64,000 bases of DNA from Streptomyces pluripotens (lineage in GTDB: Bacteria; Actinomycetota; Actinomycetes; Streptomycetales; Streptomycetaceae): contig NZ_CP021080.1 of assembly GCF_000802245.2 (NCBI RefSeq), positions 7,254,001 through 7,318,000 of the forward strand, written 5' to 3'. The translations under genes were made by a program, and so were the position numbers. Numbering within the stretch: position 1 is the first letter of the stretch; the number at the start of each line of letters is the position of its first letter. The notes under the pieces were generated by a model that did no database searches, had not been told where the DNA came from, and saw only the letters and a list, made by a program, of their open reading frames with translations. Below, piece by piece: positions 16,722 through 26,347 of this stretch.

Positions 16722-17959
16722 GCGTCCTGGCCTCGTACCGGCAGTTGCGGTACCTGCCGAAGTTCGGCCCGACCCTGGTCGCGGCGGTCGCGGGGAAGTT
16801 GAAGCCGGGGGTGTCCTCGCTCGCCCTGCTGCTGGAGGTCGCGCACTACCGGGGCCTGGGCCAGGCGGCCGTGGCCGTCTCGGTGACCGCGCTAGCCGGT
16901 GTGACCCTCCCGCTGAGGGGCAGGCTCATGGACCGACATGGCTACACCCACGGGATGGCGCCCGCGCTCATGGTGTACCTGATGTCGCTCGCTGTCCTGG
17001 TGCTGAACGAGCACGTGCGCGGACCGTTCGCCGTCACGCTGGCCGTCGCGTTCGTCTCGGGGACATCGGCGCCGCCCATCCAGACCGCGACCCGGCTGAT
17101 CTGGCAGGACATGACGACGGACGCCCTCCGCACGACCGCTCTGTCGCTGGACACCATGCTGACGGACCTCGGGTTCATCGTCGGTCCGACGATCGCCGCC
17201 TTCCTGGTGGTGACCGTGGCGCCCTGGGCCGGAGTGGCTGCGTCCGCGCTGCTGTGCACGGTCGCCACCCTCCTGTTGCTCCTGCGCGGAGTGCCGCGCC
17301 GGTCCGGGCCGCCGCGGCAGACCGAGCGTCACTGGCTGGGACCGCTGCGCAGCCGTGCGGTGCGCAGGACGATGGCGGCGGCGGTGTTCTTTTTTCTCGG
17401 GGTCCGCGCGATCGAGCTGGCCTTTCCCGTCTGGGCGCAGCGGCACGGCATGTCGCTGATGAGCGGCGTGCTCCTGAGCTGTATGTCAGTGGGGAGCGTG
17501 GCCGGAGGGCTCGTTCTCGGGGCGCTACCCGCCCGGTGGTCCGCCAGGGCCACCCTGCCCGTCACCCTGGTCGTCCTGTGCGTGGGGACCCTGCTGGTGG
17601 CGGCGGCCAGCTTCACCGGGACGGCGGTCCTGGCGGTGACCGCGGCGCTGATGGGCGTCGCGCTGGGGCCCAGCTTCGTGGCCCTGTGGGCGACGGCCGG
17701 CGAGCTGACTCCGGCGAACACAGCGGCGGAGACCATGGCTTGGAACAGCTCGTTCATGTCGCTGGGAGGAGCCGTCGGGGCCGCGCTCGGCAGTGTGGTG
17801 GCCCGGGTATCCGGACCTGGCGGGCTGCTGGTGTTCGCGGCGCTGGCACTGGCGACCGGCGCCGGCCTGGCGCACCTCGCCCTGATCGCCGCACCGGCGG
17901 AGCGGGAAAGCACGCCCGGTGTCGGCACTCGGGCCGACAGGAAGGCGACGACACTGTGA
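16718..17959 (+). CDS. MFS transporter (probable product exporter)
   Basis: 413 aa with about 12 hydrophobic segments in two halves split by a basic loop near residues 190-215 (RGVPRRSGPPRQTERH). The MFS signature loop 2-3 reads PLRGRLMDRHGYTHGMAP, a G-x-L-x-D-R variant. It overlaps both flanking ATP-grasp genes by 4 bp. Placement between two ligases in a biosynthetic operon supports export of the product, with self-resistance as an added inference. Confidence 0.8.
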   Translation: MSVLASYRQLRYLPKFGPTLVAAVAGKLKPGVSSLALLLEVAHYRGLGQAAVAVSVTALAGVTLPLRGRLMDRHGYTHGMAPALMVYLMSLAVLVLNEHVRGPFAVTLAVAFVSGTSAPPIQTATRLIWQDMTTDALRTTALSLDTMLTDLGFIVGPTIAAFLVVTVAPWAGVAASALLCTVATLLLLLRGVPRRSGPPRQTERHWLGPLRSRAVRRTMAAAVFFFLGVRAIELAFPVWAQRHGMSLMSGVLLSCMSVGSVAGGLVLGALPARWSARATLPVTLVVLCVGTLLVAAASFTGTAVLAVTAALMGVALGPSFVALWATAGELTPANTAAETMAWNSSFMSLGGAVGAALGSVVARVSGPGGLLVFAALALATGAGLAHLALIAAPAERESTPGVGTRADRKATTL

Positions 17960-19164
17960 CGCGCCAGCGGGTGGCTCTACTGAGCCATGTCGGCTACGAC
18001 GCCTACCGGTATGCCGACGGCAGTCCCTTCTTCCCGAGGGACGAGTTCGACGTCACCCTGTTCGCCCGACCCCGTGACATCGCCCGGTTGGCTCCCGGAC
18101 AGGTGAGCCGCTGTGTCCCCGTGGACATCGATGCGTCCCCGGAGTCCGTGCTGTCGGCCGCGCTGGCCGGGGAGCGCGATTTCGATCGGGTGGTGGCGAC
18201 CCAGGAGCGGCTGCTCCTGCCCGCGGCGCGGCTGCGCGAGGCCCTGGGCGTCGCCGGAACCGGGACGAGGCACACGCTGCTCCTCCGCGACAAGGTGGCG
18301 ATGAAGCGCCACTTCGCCGCGCACGGCATCCGGGTGCCGGAGTTCACGGAGATCTCAGAGCCTCTTCAGGCGGCGGAACTGCTGGACAGGTTCTGCAGGA
18401 TCGTGGTCAAGCCGGTGCACGGTGCCGGTTCCATGGACGTGCACATCGTCCGCGACCGCAACGAGCTGATCCGCCTCCAGCGCACCGGATTCGCGGGCAC
18501 GGACCGTTACGAGGCCGAGGAGTTCATCGCGGGCCGTCAGTTCCACATCGACAGCGTCGTCGACGACGGAGTCCCCGTCGCCGTCTCCGTCTCGCAGTAC
18601 CTGGACTCGCACGAGACGTTCCCGCTGGGCGGGCAGATAAGGTCGCACACCCTGGACGAGGGCCCCGACCGCGAGTCGCTCCTTGCGTTCAACCGCCAGG
18701 TGCTCGGCTGCATCCCTTGGTTCAGCGGCGCGACACACCTGGAGGCGTTCCTCGATGCCGGCGGGAACCCGGTCTTCTGCGAACTGGGTGGCCGGCCGGG
18801 CGGCGCCGGGACGGAAGCCGCCTTCCAGTACCGACACGGGGTCTCGTTGCTCCTCGCCAGCGTCCTGCCGCAGCTGGGGCGCCGCGTTCCCGCGGGCCAC
18901 GAGCGGTCGGAGGGGCCCGCGACCGGCTGGTCCATGATCTACCCGCCGATGCCGGGCCGCTTTTGCGGCTACCACACGCTTCCGCGGCGCGACTGGTTGC
19001 TGCAACTCACCACGCCCTACCGTCCGGGTGACCTCGTCGGGCGGCCCAGGCGGTCGACGGACGCGATCGCGATCGCGACCGTCCACGGCGCGGACGCGCG
19101 TGAGGTGGTCAACCGGCTAGCGGAGGTCAAGAACGGGATCACGGTGTCCATCACCGCGGAGTGA
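17956..19164 (+). CDS. ATP-grasp ligase (third, divergent type)
   Basis: 402 aa from GTG 17956, overlapping the exporter stop (GTGA). The N-terminal domain (VALLSHVGYDAYRYADG) is unlike paralogues A and B. The ATP loop is RIVVKPVHGAGSMDVHIV, followed by YEAEEFIAGRQFHIDSVV, and the catalytic metal-binding stretch is ATHLEAFLDAGGNPVFCELGGRPGG. A C-terminal ~80-residue domain of the type found in carboxylate-amine ligases follows. It probably couples a different acid/amine pair from A and B. The next reading frame starts in an overlap at 19161. Confidence 0.85.
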   Translation: MTRQRVALLSHVGYDAYRYADGSPFFPRDEFDVTLFARPRDIARLAPGQVSRCVPVDIDASPESVLSAALAGERDFDRVVATQERLLLPAARLREALGVAGTGTRHTLLLRDKVAMKRHFAAHGIRVPEFTEISEPLQAAELLDRFCRIVVKPVHGAGSMDVHIVRDRNELIRLQRTGFAGTDRYEAEEFIAGRQFHIDSVVDDGVPVAVSVSQYLDSHETFPLGGQIRSHTLDEGPDRESLLAFNRQVLGCIPWFSGATHLEAFLDAGGNPVFCELGGRPGGAGTEAAFQYRHGVSLLLASVLPQLGRRVPAGHERSEGPATGWSMIYPPMPGRFCGYHTLPRRDWLLQLTTPYRPGDLVGRPRRSTDAIAIATVHGADAREVVNRLAEVKNGITVSITAE

Positions 19165-19793
19165 CTGGCCCGAGACACCTACTGGGAACCGTCACGGCGG
19201 CGTACCGACGGAGAGTGAGCATGACGGTGGGGAACGCCATGGCGGACCGTGTGACGCATGAGTTCGTGCGACGCTGCGAGCGCGCCGAGCGGTACCGGCG
19301 GACGATGTCCACCACACGGACACCTCCGTCGTTCCATGCCGCCTACGACGTGGTGTCCCGGCCCTTCTTCGGCGGCCGGGACGCCATGGCATCCCTGGGC
19401 CTCGACGCCAGGGACCCGTTCGGCATCGTCGTGTCGCTGCCCGATCGGTTGTTCGGCGGGGACCTCGGCACGTAGTGCTCGGCCATCGGGATGGACGAGG
19501 AACGCACGGCGCTGATCACCCGATCGCGTCACGCGGGGCCTCCCACGCCCGGGCGTGCGGACCTGGACCGGGTCGGATCGGCTTTCAAACTGCTGGAGTT
19601 CAACGTCAACACGGGGCTGGGCGGCGCGGACACGTCGGAGGTACACCGCGCCCTCATGGCGTCGGAGCCGTTCGCCGGATTCGCGGCGGAGTTCGGCCTC
19701 GACTACACGGACACCACGGCGTCGAGAGGCGGCCTGCTGCGCCGTGTGGCCTCGTACCCGGCGGACCGGTCTGTTCCCTGCGACGGCGGGTGA
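19161..19793 (+). pseudogene. short ATP-grasp-associated protein interrupted by an amber codon
   Basis: One reading frame runs from GTG 19161 (or ATG 19221) to 19793 with a single TAG at 19473-19475. The two parts join sensibly: FGGDLGT-stop-CSAIGMDEERTALITRS, then GRADLDR and FKLLEFNVNTGLGGADTSEVHRALM. That last block recalls large circularly arranged ATP-grasp-like proteins of actinomycetes, but only about 190 residues remain where I would expect several hundred. The stop probably replaces a tyrosine codon. It is either a dying gene or two small remnants; a read-through product is possible but unsupported. Confidence 0.6.
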
Positions 19794-19820
19794 GGGCGAG
19801 CCCATGACGCGCGAGGGGCG

Positions 19821-20942
19821 TCAGCGGGAGGTGCCCGCCGGCCTCGCCTCGTGCCGCACCGCACGGGCCGCCCGCAGGAAGGCGTCGTTCTCAGCCGGTG
19901 TTCCCACGGAGGCGCGCAGCCGACGCGGTACACCGTTGTCGCGGATCAGGACTCCGTGGTCTAGTAGGGCCTGCCAGGCCCGACGGGTGTCGTCGAACGG
20001 GCCGAACTGTACGAAAGACGCGTCGGATTCGTCGACGTCGTAGCCGATTTCCCTCAACTCGACCACGATCCGGCGGCGTTCGTACCTGAGCCGTTCCACG
20101 TAGCCCAACAGCGTGTCGGAATGTTCGAGCGCCACCATGGCGAGTGCCTGGGTCACGGTCGACAAGTGGTAGGGCAGCCGGACGAGTTGCACCGCGTCGA
20201 CCACGCCGGGATCGGCGACCAGATAGCCCACGCGCAGCCCCGCAGCGCCGAAGGCCTTGGACATCGTACGGGTGACCACCAGGTGGGGGCGGCCTTCGAC
20301 CAGTGGTACCAGGGACGGCCGGTCGGAGAACTCCCCGTACGCCTCGTCCACGACGACCATGCACGGACGGGCCCGCTGCGCCGCGTCGTACAACTCCAGC
20401 ACGGCCTCGGCGGGGATTGCGGCCCCGGTCGGATTGTTCGGAGAGGTGATGAGGACGAGGTGGGGCCGCTGCTCGGCGAGGATGTCGCGCGCGGCGCGCA
20501 GATCGATGTCGAAGCGCTCGTCCCGCATGCAGGGGACCCACGTCGTACCGCTGTTACGGGCGATCAGCGCGTGCATCGTGTACGACGGCTCGAAGCCGAG
20601 GGCGCGACGGTCGGGGCCGCCGAACGCCTGGAACAACTGCTGGAGCACCTCGTTCGACCCGTTGGCGGCCCACACCTGCCGGGCGCCCACCGGGTGACCG
20701 GTGGCACGGGTCACGTACCCGGCCAGCCCGGCCCTCAGTTCCCGTGCGTCGCGGTCCGGATAACGGTTGAGGCCGCCCGCGACCTCGCGTACCCGTTCCG
20801 CCATCGCTCGCACCAGCGGCTCCGGCAGCGGGTAGGGGTTCTCGTTGACGTTCAGCGATATCGGAGCCTCCAGCGCGGGAGCGCCGTAAGGGGTCTGGCC
20901 GCGCAGCTCGCTCCGGACGGGAAGATCATCGATACGGGTCAC
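19821..20942 (-). CDS. HisC-like class I/II aminotransferase
   Basis: 373 aa from GTG 20942, whose first bases overlap the stop of the upstream hydrolase. Fold-type I PLP motifs are visible: [10 protein letters not shown] at the N-terminus, [25 protein letters not shown] and [25 protein letters not shown] carries the Schiff-base lysine, and [16 protein letters not shown] is at the end. HisC relatives in antibiotic clusters transaminate 2-oxo acids or amino aldehydes, so it could aminate an aldolase product. Location away from his genes argues against histidine synthesis. Confidence 0.8.
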   Translation of the reverse strand: MTRIDDLPVRSELRGQTPYGAPALEAPISLNVNENPYPLPEPLVRAMAERVREVAGGLNRYPDRDARELRAGLAGYVTRATGHPVGARQVWAANGSNEVLQQLFQAFGGPDRRALGFEPSYTMHALIARNSGTTWVPCMRDERFDIDLRAARDILAEQRPHLVLITSPNNPTGAAIPAEAVLELYDAAQRARPCMVVVDEAYGEFSDRPSLVPLVEGRPHLVVTRTMSKAFGAAGLRVGYLVADPGVVDAVQLVRLPYHLSTVTQALAMVALEHSDTLLGYVERLRYERRRIVVELREIGYDVDESDASFVQFGPFDDTRRAWQALLDHGVLIRDNGVPRRLRASVGTPAENDAFLRAARAVRHEARPAGTSR

Positions 20943-21730
20943 CGGGAGCGCACTTTCTGGTCGAGGAATTCGAGGACGAGTGGGCCGGCGAGCTCGCGGC
21001 ACTCCTCGAAGTAGGCGTGCCGGGCGCCCTGGATCAGCTCCAGCCGGGAGCCCGGGATACGGGCGGCCAGCAGCGGCGCGTTGGCGGTGGGATTGAGCAG
21101 ATCGTCGGTGCCGTGCAGCACCAGGGTCGGGGCGAGGACGCCGGGCAGCGCGTCCCACGCGTCGTGCCCGTCGCTCGCGACCAGGTGCCCGCGCCGGGCA
21201 TGCGCCGGCATGCTCCGGTCGCCGAGCGTGCGGTAGGGGCCCGGGTGCGTTGCGAGCCAGGCCGGGGTGTACATCAGCTCCAGCAGGGCCTGTCGCGCCT
21301 CGGCCGGATCGGACCGGATCAGTGACCTGCGGACGCCGTCGCCGCGGTCGATGCCGTGCCGCCCCCCGGCCGAGGTGCAGCCGAGCACCAGGGCACGTAC
21401 CCGACAGGGGTGGCGGACGGCCAGCCACTGGGCGACGCGCCCGCCCATGGACGTGCCGTACACGTCCGCCCGGTCCACGTCCAGTTCGTCGAGGACCGCG
21501 ACCACGTCGTCGGCGAAGCGCTCGGTGGAGTAGGACAGTTGAGGCTTGTCGCTGTCGCCCGTGCCCCGGTAGTCGATGGTGACCGTACTCCGGGAGCCTG
21601 AGAAGTCGCCGCGGACACCGTCCCACCAGTGGTGGTCGTTCGCCTGGCCGGCGAGTAGGACGAGCGGGGGACCGTCCCCACGGACCTGGTAGGCGATGCG
21701 GATTCCGTCCGAGGCTCTGGCATGCGGCAC
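20939..21730 (-). CDS. alpha/beta-hydrolase
   Basis: 263 aa from GTG 21730, preceded by AAAGGA. The catalytic triad is readable: nucleophile in GTSMGG, Asp in [10 protein letters not shown] and His in GARHAYFEE. The oxyanion region is [17 protein letters not shown]. It is translationally coupled to the aminotransferase. Such enzymes may act as esterase, amidase or thioesterase, and the substrate cannot be told from sequence. It is the last recognisable gene of the cluster on the right. Confidence 0.8.
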   Translation of the reverse strand: MPHARASDGIRIAYQVRGDGPPLVLLAGQANDHHWWDGVRGDFSGSRSTVTIDYRGTGDSDKPQLSYSTERFADDVVAVLDELDVDRADVYGTSMGGRVAQWLAVRHPCRVRALVLGCTSAGGRHGIDRGDGVRRSLIRSDPAEARQALLELMYTPAWLATHPGPYRTLGDRSMPAHARRGHLVASDGHDAWDALPGVLAPTLVLHGTDDLLNPTANAPLLAARIPGSRLELIQGARHAYFEECRELAGPLVLEFLDQKVRSR

Positions 21731-22588
21731 GGTGGTTCCTTTCGAGGGTGGCACGACGCTGCGCCGCCGCCGCACATCGGCGGGCCTCACCGGTGCGGGA
21801 GTGCGGGGGACCGGGCGACATCCGGATGCAGGTCGATGCCCTGGCGCGCTCCGCGAACGTGCGGAGGCGCGCTGTCGTCCGGGTGGGCGCCCGGATCCGG
21901 CGTCCGCACGCGGTGCCGAGCACACCCTTGTCGAAGGCTTCGTCCGCGACACGACAGCCGCTCTCCCGGTGGGGCCCGCCCCGGCTCCGGGTGAGGATGA
22001 TTCCCATGCCTGGCTTCCGGGTCGCTCGGTCCGTCGGTCGGGCGAGGTGAGCTCCGCGGCTCGTCGCCGTGCCACTGTCGCACCCCGGCGACGGGCATCA
22101 CAAGGGAGAACGGGGGGCGCCCGGAGGCACCTTCGCACGCCAACTGCCGGGTGCCTGCCGCCCCTTCTGCCGCCCGGCGCAGGGGACCCGCGCCGGGGCG
22201 GGTCGTCTGCCGCGCGGCGAGCCAGGTGTCAGCACCACCCGGCCACGCCCACCTGCGCGATCAGTGTCGACCGCGGTCGACGTCCTCGGTGGTGGCCCGT
22301 ACACGGGTCAAGGCATGGGTTCCTCGCGTACTCCTTTCCGTCTCGCTTGCCGGACCCGCACGACAGAGCAGCCTCGCGTGTGCGCGGGAGTTCCGCTACC
22401 GCACCCGTTCCCCGGTCAGGTCGACCGCGTTCAGCGACATCGTGGACGGCGCCGGGCGCGGTGGCGACCAGGTGGAGACGCTGCACACCGGCGGTGTCGC
22501 CGTCCGACGCCTCCCGGCAGGCGCAGGGCTGGTCCTCGAAGCCGGCGAACGGACCTTGTCTCCGAGGAATGGACACCTGTTCGTGTCG
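21731..22588. other. 858-bp region without a recognisable gene
   Basis: This is the right border of the biosynthetic cluster. Several GC-rich open frames exist but none has recognisable domains, a good start or codon-position behaviour like the neighbours. A stretch near 22425-22600 translated on the + strand (FSDIVDGAGRGGDQVETL) might be the front of a gene cut by the IS3 remnant, but I could not place it. Confidence 0.4.
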
Positions 22589-22974
22589 TTATGCGGCAAG
22601 CGTCAGGGTAGCTGCATGCTGTTCGTAGGCGATCGGCGCCTGCTGTCCGTTCGCCGAGTGTCGTCGGCGGGTGTTGTAGCGGCTGGTCCAGCGGAAGTCC
22701 GCCAGGCGGCAGGCGCGGGCCCCGTCGAAGCGGCGGGCGCCACGGAGCGTTTCGCGTTTGAGGGTCGCGTTGAACAATCAGCCAGGGCGTTGTCCGCGCT
22801 GGTACCGACCGCACCCATGGACTGCTTCACTCCCAACTCGACACATATGCCGGCGAAATCATGGGAGCTGTACTGGGCTCCGTGATCGCTGTGGAAGACG
22901 GCGCCGGCGAGGCTGCCGCGGACCCGGGCGGTGGCCCGGAGCGCGTCGGTGACCAGCGAGGTGCGCATGTGTTC
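22589..22974 (-). pseudogene. IS3-family transposase, C-terminal remnant
   Basis: The end of an rve-type integrase core is visible on the minus strand: VFHSDHGAQYSSHDFAG, then GTSADNALADC. After a frame change come FNATLKRETL and a YNTRRRHSANGQQAPIAYE tail. SDHGxQY and the N-A-x-x-E/C-like region are typical of IS3 OrfB. The upstream part is missing because the ISAs1 element begins at 22975. One frameshift and the missing N-terminus make it inactive. Confidence 0.75.
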
Positions 22975-24312
22975 CAGGGCGGTTTCAAAGTCCCGGTGAT
23001 CACGTGAGTGCGCAGGTCGCGACGGTATGACGATGCGCGGTCGGCCCGGTCCGTACGCAACGAAGCTCCGGTTGATGCCGGTGACCGATCAAGTCGCCCG
23101 CACCGCCCGGAGCTTCGATGTGCCGTCAGTCTGCCACCGTCTGCCTGATCAAGTCGCCCACCCGTCAGCACCGGTTGATCGGACCGCTGGCCCTGCGGCT
23201 GCGGACCTTGGCCGACCCCCGGCATCGGCGCGGGAAGCGTCACTCGTTCGTGAGCGTGCTGCTGGTGGCCTGCTCGGCGGTGCTGACCGGAGCCCGTTCC
23301 TTCGCCGCGATCGGCCAGTGGGCAGCGAGCGCCCCGCAGGACACGCTCGCCCGGCTCGGCGCCCGCGCCACGACGGTCTTGAACGTGCGCATCGCGCCGA
23401 GTGCGGCGACCATCCGCCGCGTCCTGAACGCCGCCTGCCCCGGCGGGCTCGCCGACCTGCTCGGATCCGATCCGGCTGGGGCGGACACCCTCGCGGTGGA
23501 TGGCAAGAGCGCCCGCGGCTCGCGCCACGGCGAGATCCCGGCCGCCCATCTGCTGGCCGCGATCACCGGCGCCGGCCTGACCGTCACCCAACTGCGGGTC
23601 CCCGGCAAGACGAACGAAATCACCTGCTTTGACGCCTTGCTGGCGCCCTACGACCTGACCGGCGTCACGGTCTCCGCGGATGCCCTGCACTGCCAGCGCG
23701 ATCACGCCCGGTTCCTCGTCGAGGAGAAGAAGGCGCACTACGCCTTCACCGTGAAGCGCAACCAGAAGAACCTGCACCGCCAACTCGCCACCCTGCCCTG
23801 GGAGAAGGCGAGTGCGAAGTTCTACGACCGCACCGATGCCCACGGACGCCTGGAGACCCGCGTCGTGCAGGCCCTGACCATCACCGACCTCGGCGTCGAC
23901 TTCCCCCACGCGGTCCAGGTCGCGAAGATCGTCCGGCACCGCACTCAGCGCAAGACCGGCAAACGCAGCCGCGAGACGGTCTACGTCATCACGGACCTGG
24001 CCAGCCGCGAAGCCTCCCCCGAGCGCATCGCGAAGATCGTCCGTTCGCAGTGGATCATCGAGAACCGTCTCCACTTCGTCCGAGACACCGCCTTCGCCGA
24101 GGACGCCTCCACGGTCCGAACCGGACACGGCCTGGACAACATGGCCACCCTCCGCAGCTTCGCGATCAACACACTGCGAGCCTCCGGCCACGCGAACATC
24201 GCGGCCGGACTCCGCGAGATGTCCTACGACGGCTTCCGCCGACCACTGGACCTCCTCGGCCTTGCCTGACCAGCGCTCCCACGCAAGATCAAAAGACTTT
24301 GCAACAGCCCGA
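22975..24312 (+). mobile_element. ISAs1-family insertion sequence, copy 1
   Basis: About 1338 bp, nearly identical to the copy at 61489-62826. The left end CAGGGCGGTTTCAAAGTC is the imperfect inverse of the right end, whose complement reads GGGCTGTTGCAAAGTC. The right tip reads CAGCCCGA rather than CAGCCCTG, and no direct repeat flanks this copy. It separates an IS3 remnant on the left from a pyroglutamyl-peptidase remnant on the right. A deletion or recombination after insertion is the simplest explanation. Confidence 0.85.
23118..24269 (+). CDS. ISAs1-family DDE transposase (copy 1)
   Basis: 383 aa, full length. An N-terminal DDE_Tnp_1-associated region (RLIGPLALRLRTLADPRHRRGKRHSF) precedes the catalytic core. 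The acidic residues are visible in LAVDGKSARGS, VSADALHCQRDHA and WIIENRLHFVRDTAFAED. It differs from copy 2 by one residue I can see (GHGLDNM here, GHGPDNM there). It appears intact. Confidence 0.9.
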   Translation: MCRQSATVCLIKSPTRQHRLIGPLALRLRTLADPRHRRGKRHSFVSVLLVACSAVLTGARSFAAIGQWAASAPQDTLARLGARATTVLNVRIAPSAATIRRVLNAACPGGLADLLGSDPAGADTLAVDGKSARGSRHGEIPAAHLLAAITGAGLTVTQLRVPGKTNEITCFDALLAPYDLTGVTVSADALHCQRDHARFLVEEKKAHYAFTVKRNQKNLHRQLATLPWEKASAKFYDRTDAHGRLETRVVQALTITDLGVDFPHAVQVAKIVRHRTQRKTGKRSRETVYVITDLASREASPERIAKIVRSQWIIENRLHFVRDTAFAEDASTVRTGHGLDNMATLRSFAINTLRASGHANIAAGLREMSYDGFRRPLDLLGLA

Positions 24313-24383
24313 GCGACACCCTGAGCGGGATTGACCGGGGTCGTGCCGTACCGCTCGAAACCAGCCACCAGCACTTTCACCAC
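24311..24383 (-). pseudogene. pyroglutamyl-peptidase N-terminal remnant
   Basis: The minus strand encodes MVKVLVAGFERYGTTPVNPA and a few more residues before the ISAs1 end. This matches the start of pyrrolidone-carboxylate peptidases (MxKVLVTGFxPFGxxxxNPA). Only about 24 codons remain. Confidence 0.5.
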
Positions 24384-24762
24384 CGGCCTCGCCCCCTCTC
24401 GGCTCGGTGGCAGGCGACTCCAACCGGTGTTCCCAGCGTAAAGCGGTCACCGCAGCGACGCACCCCAACCCCGTAGCCGGACAATCGGGGCGGCCGTTCT
24501 GCCTGCGCTGTGGGTCTGCCAGCGTGAATGAGGAGAAGTAAGAATCCGACAGCTTCAAGGCGAGATGACAGCAATACTCAGTCCGGCGCGCTTCGGCCGG
24601 CGGGCTCGGTGACAAAACCCTGCCTTGGTCACACCTATCGTGCTTAGCTTGTTCTTTTTCTTCTGGTCTCGAACAACGTCCCGAACGGGGTCACTCACCA
24701 AGGGGTTCGCCGGACGTGGGGGTGGCCTTCGCCTGATCCTGTGCTCCGACCAAGGAGTGCAC
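24384..24762. other. 379-bp gap without a gene
   Basis: No coding signal was recognised. It contains the presumed promoter of the lost peptidase gene (leftward) and the upstream region of the older IS701 gene (rightward). The centre is somewhat richer in A+T than its surroundings. Confidence 0.4.
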
Positions 24763-24898
24763 GTGACCGAGACGAAGGCCGTACCGGCGAGTCCGGTGCA
24801 TCATGATGTCCGGCAGGAAGCGTTCGCGGAAGCGTCACGCTTCCGGGCCGAGTTCTACGAGTGTCTGACCGCCCGGCGTGACGAACTGTTCGAACTGA

Positions 24899-26347
24899 CA
24901 CGGCAGCTGTAGTTCCAACGTCTGTGCTGGTCAGCAGCTCGTGAGGGTGGATGCGGGCATGGGTACGGCCACCATGATCATGAACGTTTGTGACGACGTA
25001 TCAAGAGCAGGTGGCCGTGGAGGTCACGATAGCCCAGGCGGTCTGGGACCGGGTTCTCGAGGCGGCGATGAAGGCGATCGCAGACTGTTTCGCACGGCCT
25101 GAGGCCCGCTCGACGGCGGCGGAGATGATCACGGGCTTGTTGACGGAGGTGGACACCCGGAACTGCTGGACCCTGGCTCAGGCGCTGGGGCACCCAGGCC
25201 CCCACCGGCTGCAGCACCTGCTGTCCCGCGCGCGGTTTGACCACGACCGGGCCCGGGAGGAGATCGCCCGTCTGGTGGTGCGGGAACTCGCAGGTCAGGA
25301 CGTGGTGCTGGTCGCGGACGAGACCGGGGACGCGAAGTCCTCGACCGGCTGCGTGGGCGCCGGCCGCCAGTACTCCGGCGCGATCAGGGGCGTCGGGCTC
25401 TGCCAGGTCGCCGTGCACCTGGCCGCGGTGACCGACTCGGCGCGGGTGGTCATCGACCGGGCCCTTTACCTCCCGAAGGACTGGGCCGCGGACGAGGAAC
25501 GCCGCGACGCGGCCGGCGTCCCGGAGGAGGTCATGTTCGCGACCAAGCCCGAGCAGAGCATCGCGATGGTCAAGAACGCGCTCGAGCTGGGTGTCCGGGC
25601 ACGCTGGTTCGCCGGCGACGAGGTCTACTCGGGCCGCGAACTCCGCAAGGCCATGCGGGAGTTCGGACTCGGCTACACAGTCGGTGTCTCCCACACGCAT
25701 ACGGTCACCGACGGCGCGGGCCGCAGGCAGAGCGCCCGACAGATGATCGGCAGGGTGCTGCCGCACCGATGGATGCGCATGCGCACCGGATACGGCACCA
25801 AGGGAACCCGCGAGTACGACTGGGCCTGGGCGGACGTCCGAGCCGACGACAGCCCGGACGGACACGAAGACGACGGCGTCAGTGTTCTGGTCGCCCGCCG
25901 GCACCGCTACACCGGCGAGATCTCCTTCTACCGATGCTGGGCCCCCAGGAACGTCACCCTGGCCCAGCTGGTGGAGGTGATCTGCCGCAGGTGGCGGATC
26001 GAGGAGACCTTCCAGCTCGGCAAGACCTTCGCCGGCCTCGACGAGGGGCAGGTGACCTGCTGGAACTCCTGGATGCGGTGGTCGCTATTCTCGCTCATCG
26101 CGTCCGCCGTCCTGGCCCTCACCGCCGCCACGGTCGGCCCTTCCGCCCCAGCCCGTCTCATCCCGTTGACCTGCCCCGAACTCGTCCGTCTCCTCAGGGC
26201 GTTCGTCCTCACGCCACCCGTCCGGGACGCGGAACACGTCCTGCACTGGATGGCCTGGCGCCGCCGCCATCAAGCCGCCGCGCAATCCTGTCACCAGCGC
26301 CGACACGCTCTCAACGACCAACCATGATCGGAACTACAGCTGCCGTG
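24899..26347 (+). mobile_element. IS701-family insertion sequence, intact
   Basis: 1449 bp. Terminal inverted repeats CACGGCAGCTGTAGTTCC (24899-24916) and its complement (26330-26347) are perfect over 18 bp. ACTGA occurs immediately outside both ends (24894-24898 and 26348-26352). Removing the element plus one ACTGA restores the host reading frame, which confirms the boundaries. Confidence 0.92.
24990..26327 (+). CDS. IS701-family transposase
   Basis: 445 aa, full length. Landmarks are VVLVADETGDAKSSTGCVGAGRQYSGAIRG, WFAGDEVYSG and WAWADVRADD. RRWRIEETFQLGKTFAGLDEGQVTCWNSWMRW carries the late glutamate. The DDE catalytic set is therefore complete. TTG or other starts upstream are possible, but the protein begins naturally near MTTYQEQVAVEVTIAQAVWD. 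Confidence 0.9.
   Translation: MTTYQEQVAVEVTIAQAVWDRVLEAAMKAIADCFARPEARSTAAEMITGLLTEVDTRNCWTLAQALGHPGPHRLQHLLSRARFDHDRAREEIARLVVRELAGQDVVLVADETGDAKSSTGCVGAGRQYSGAIRGVGLCQVAVHLAAVTDSARVVIDRALYLPKDWAADEERRDAAGVPEEVMFATKPEQSIAMVKNALELGVRARWFAGDEVYSGRELRKAMREFGLGYTVGVSHTHTVTDGAGRRQSARQMIGRVLPHRWMRMRTGYGTKGTREYDWAWADVRADDSPDGHEDDGVSVLVARRHRYTGEISFYRCWAPRNVTLAQLVEVICRRWRIEETFQLGKTFAGLDEGQVTCWNSWMRWSLFSLIASAVLALTAATVGPSAPARLIPLTCPELVRLLRAFVLTPPVRDAEHVLHWMAWRRRHQAAAQSCHQRRHALNDQP

Noticed and set aside
22425..22610. Possible start of a gene (FSDIVDGAGRGGDQ...) before the IS3 remnant
   Set aside because: No good start or ribosome-binding site and no family match; recorded only in the gap note.
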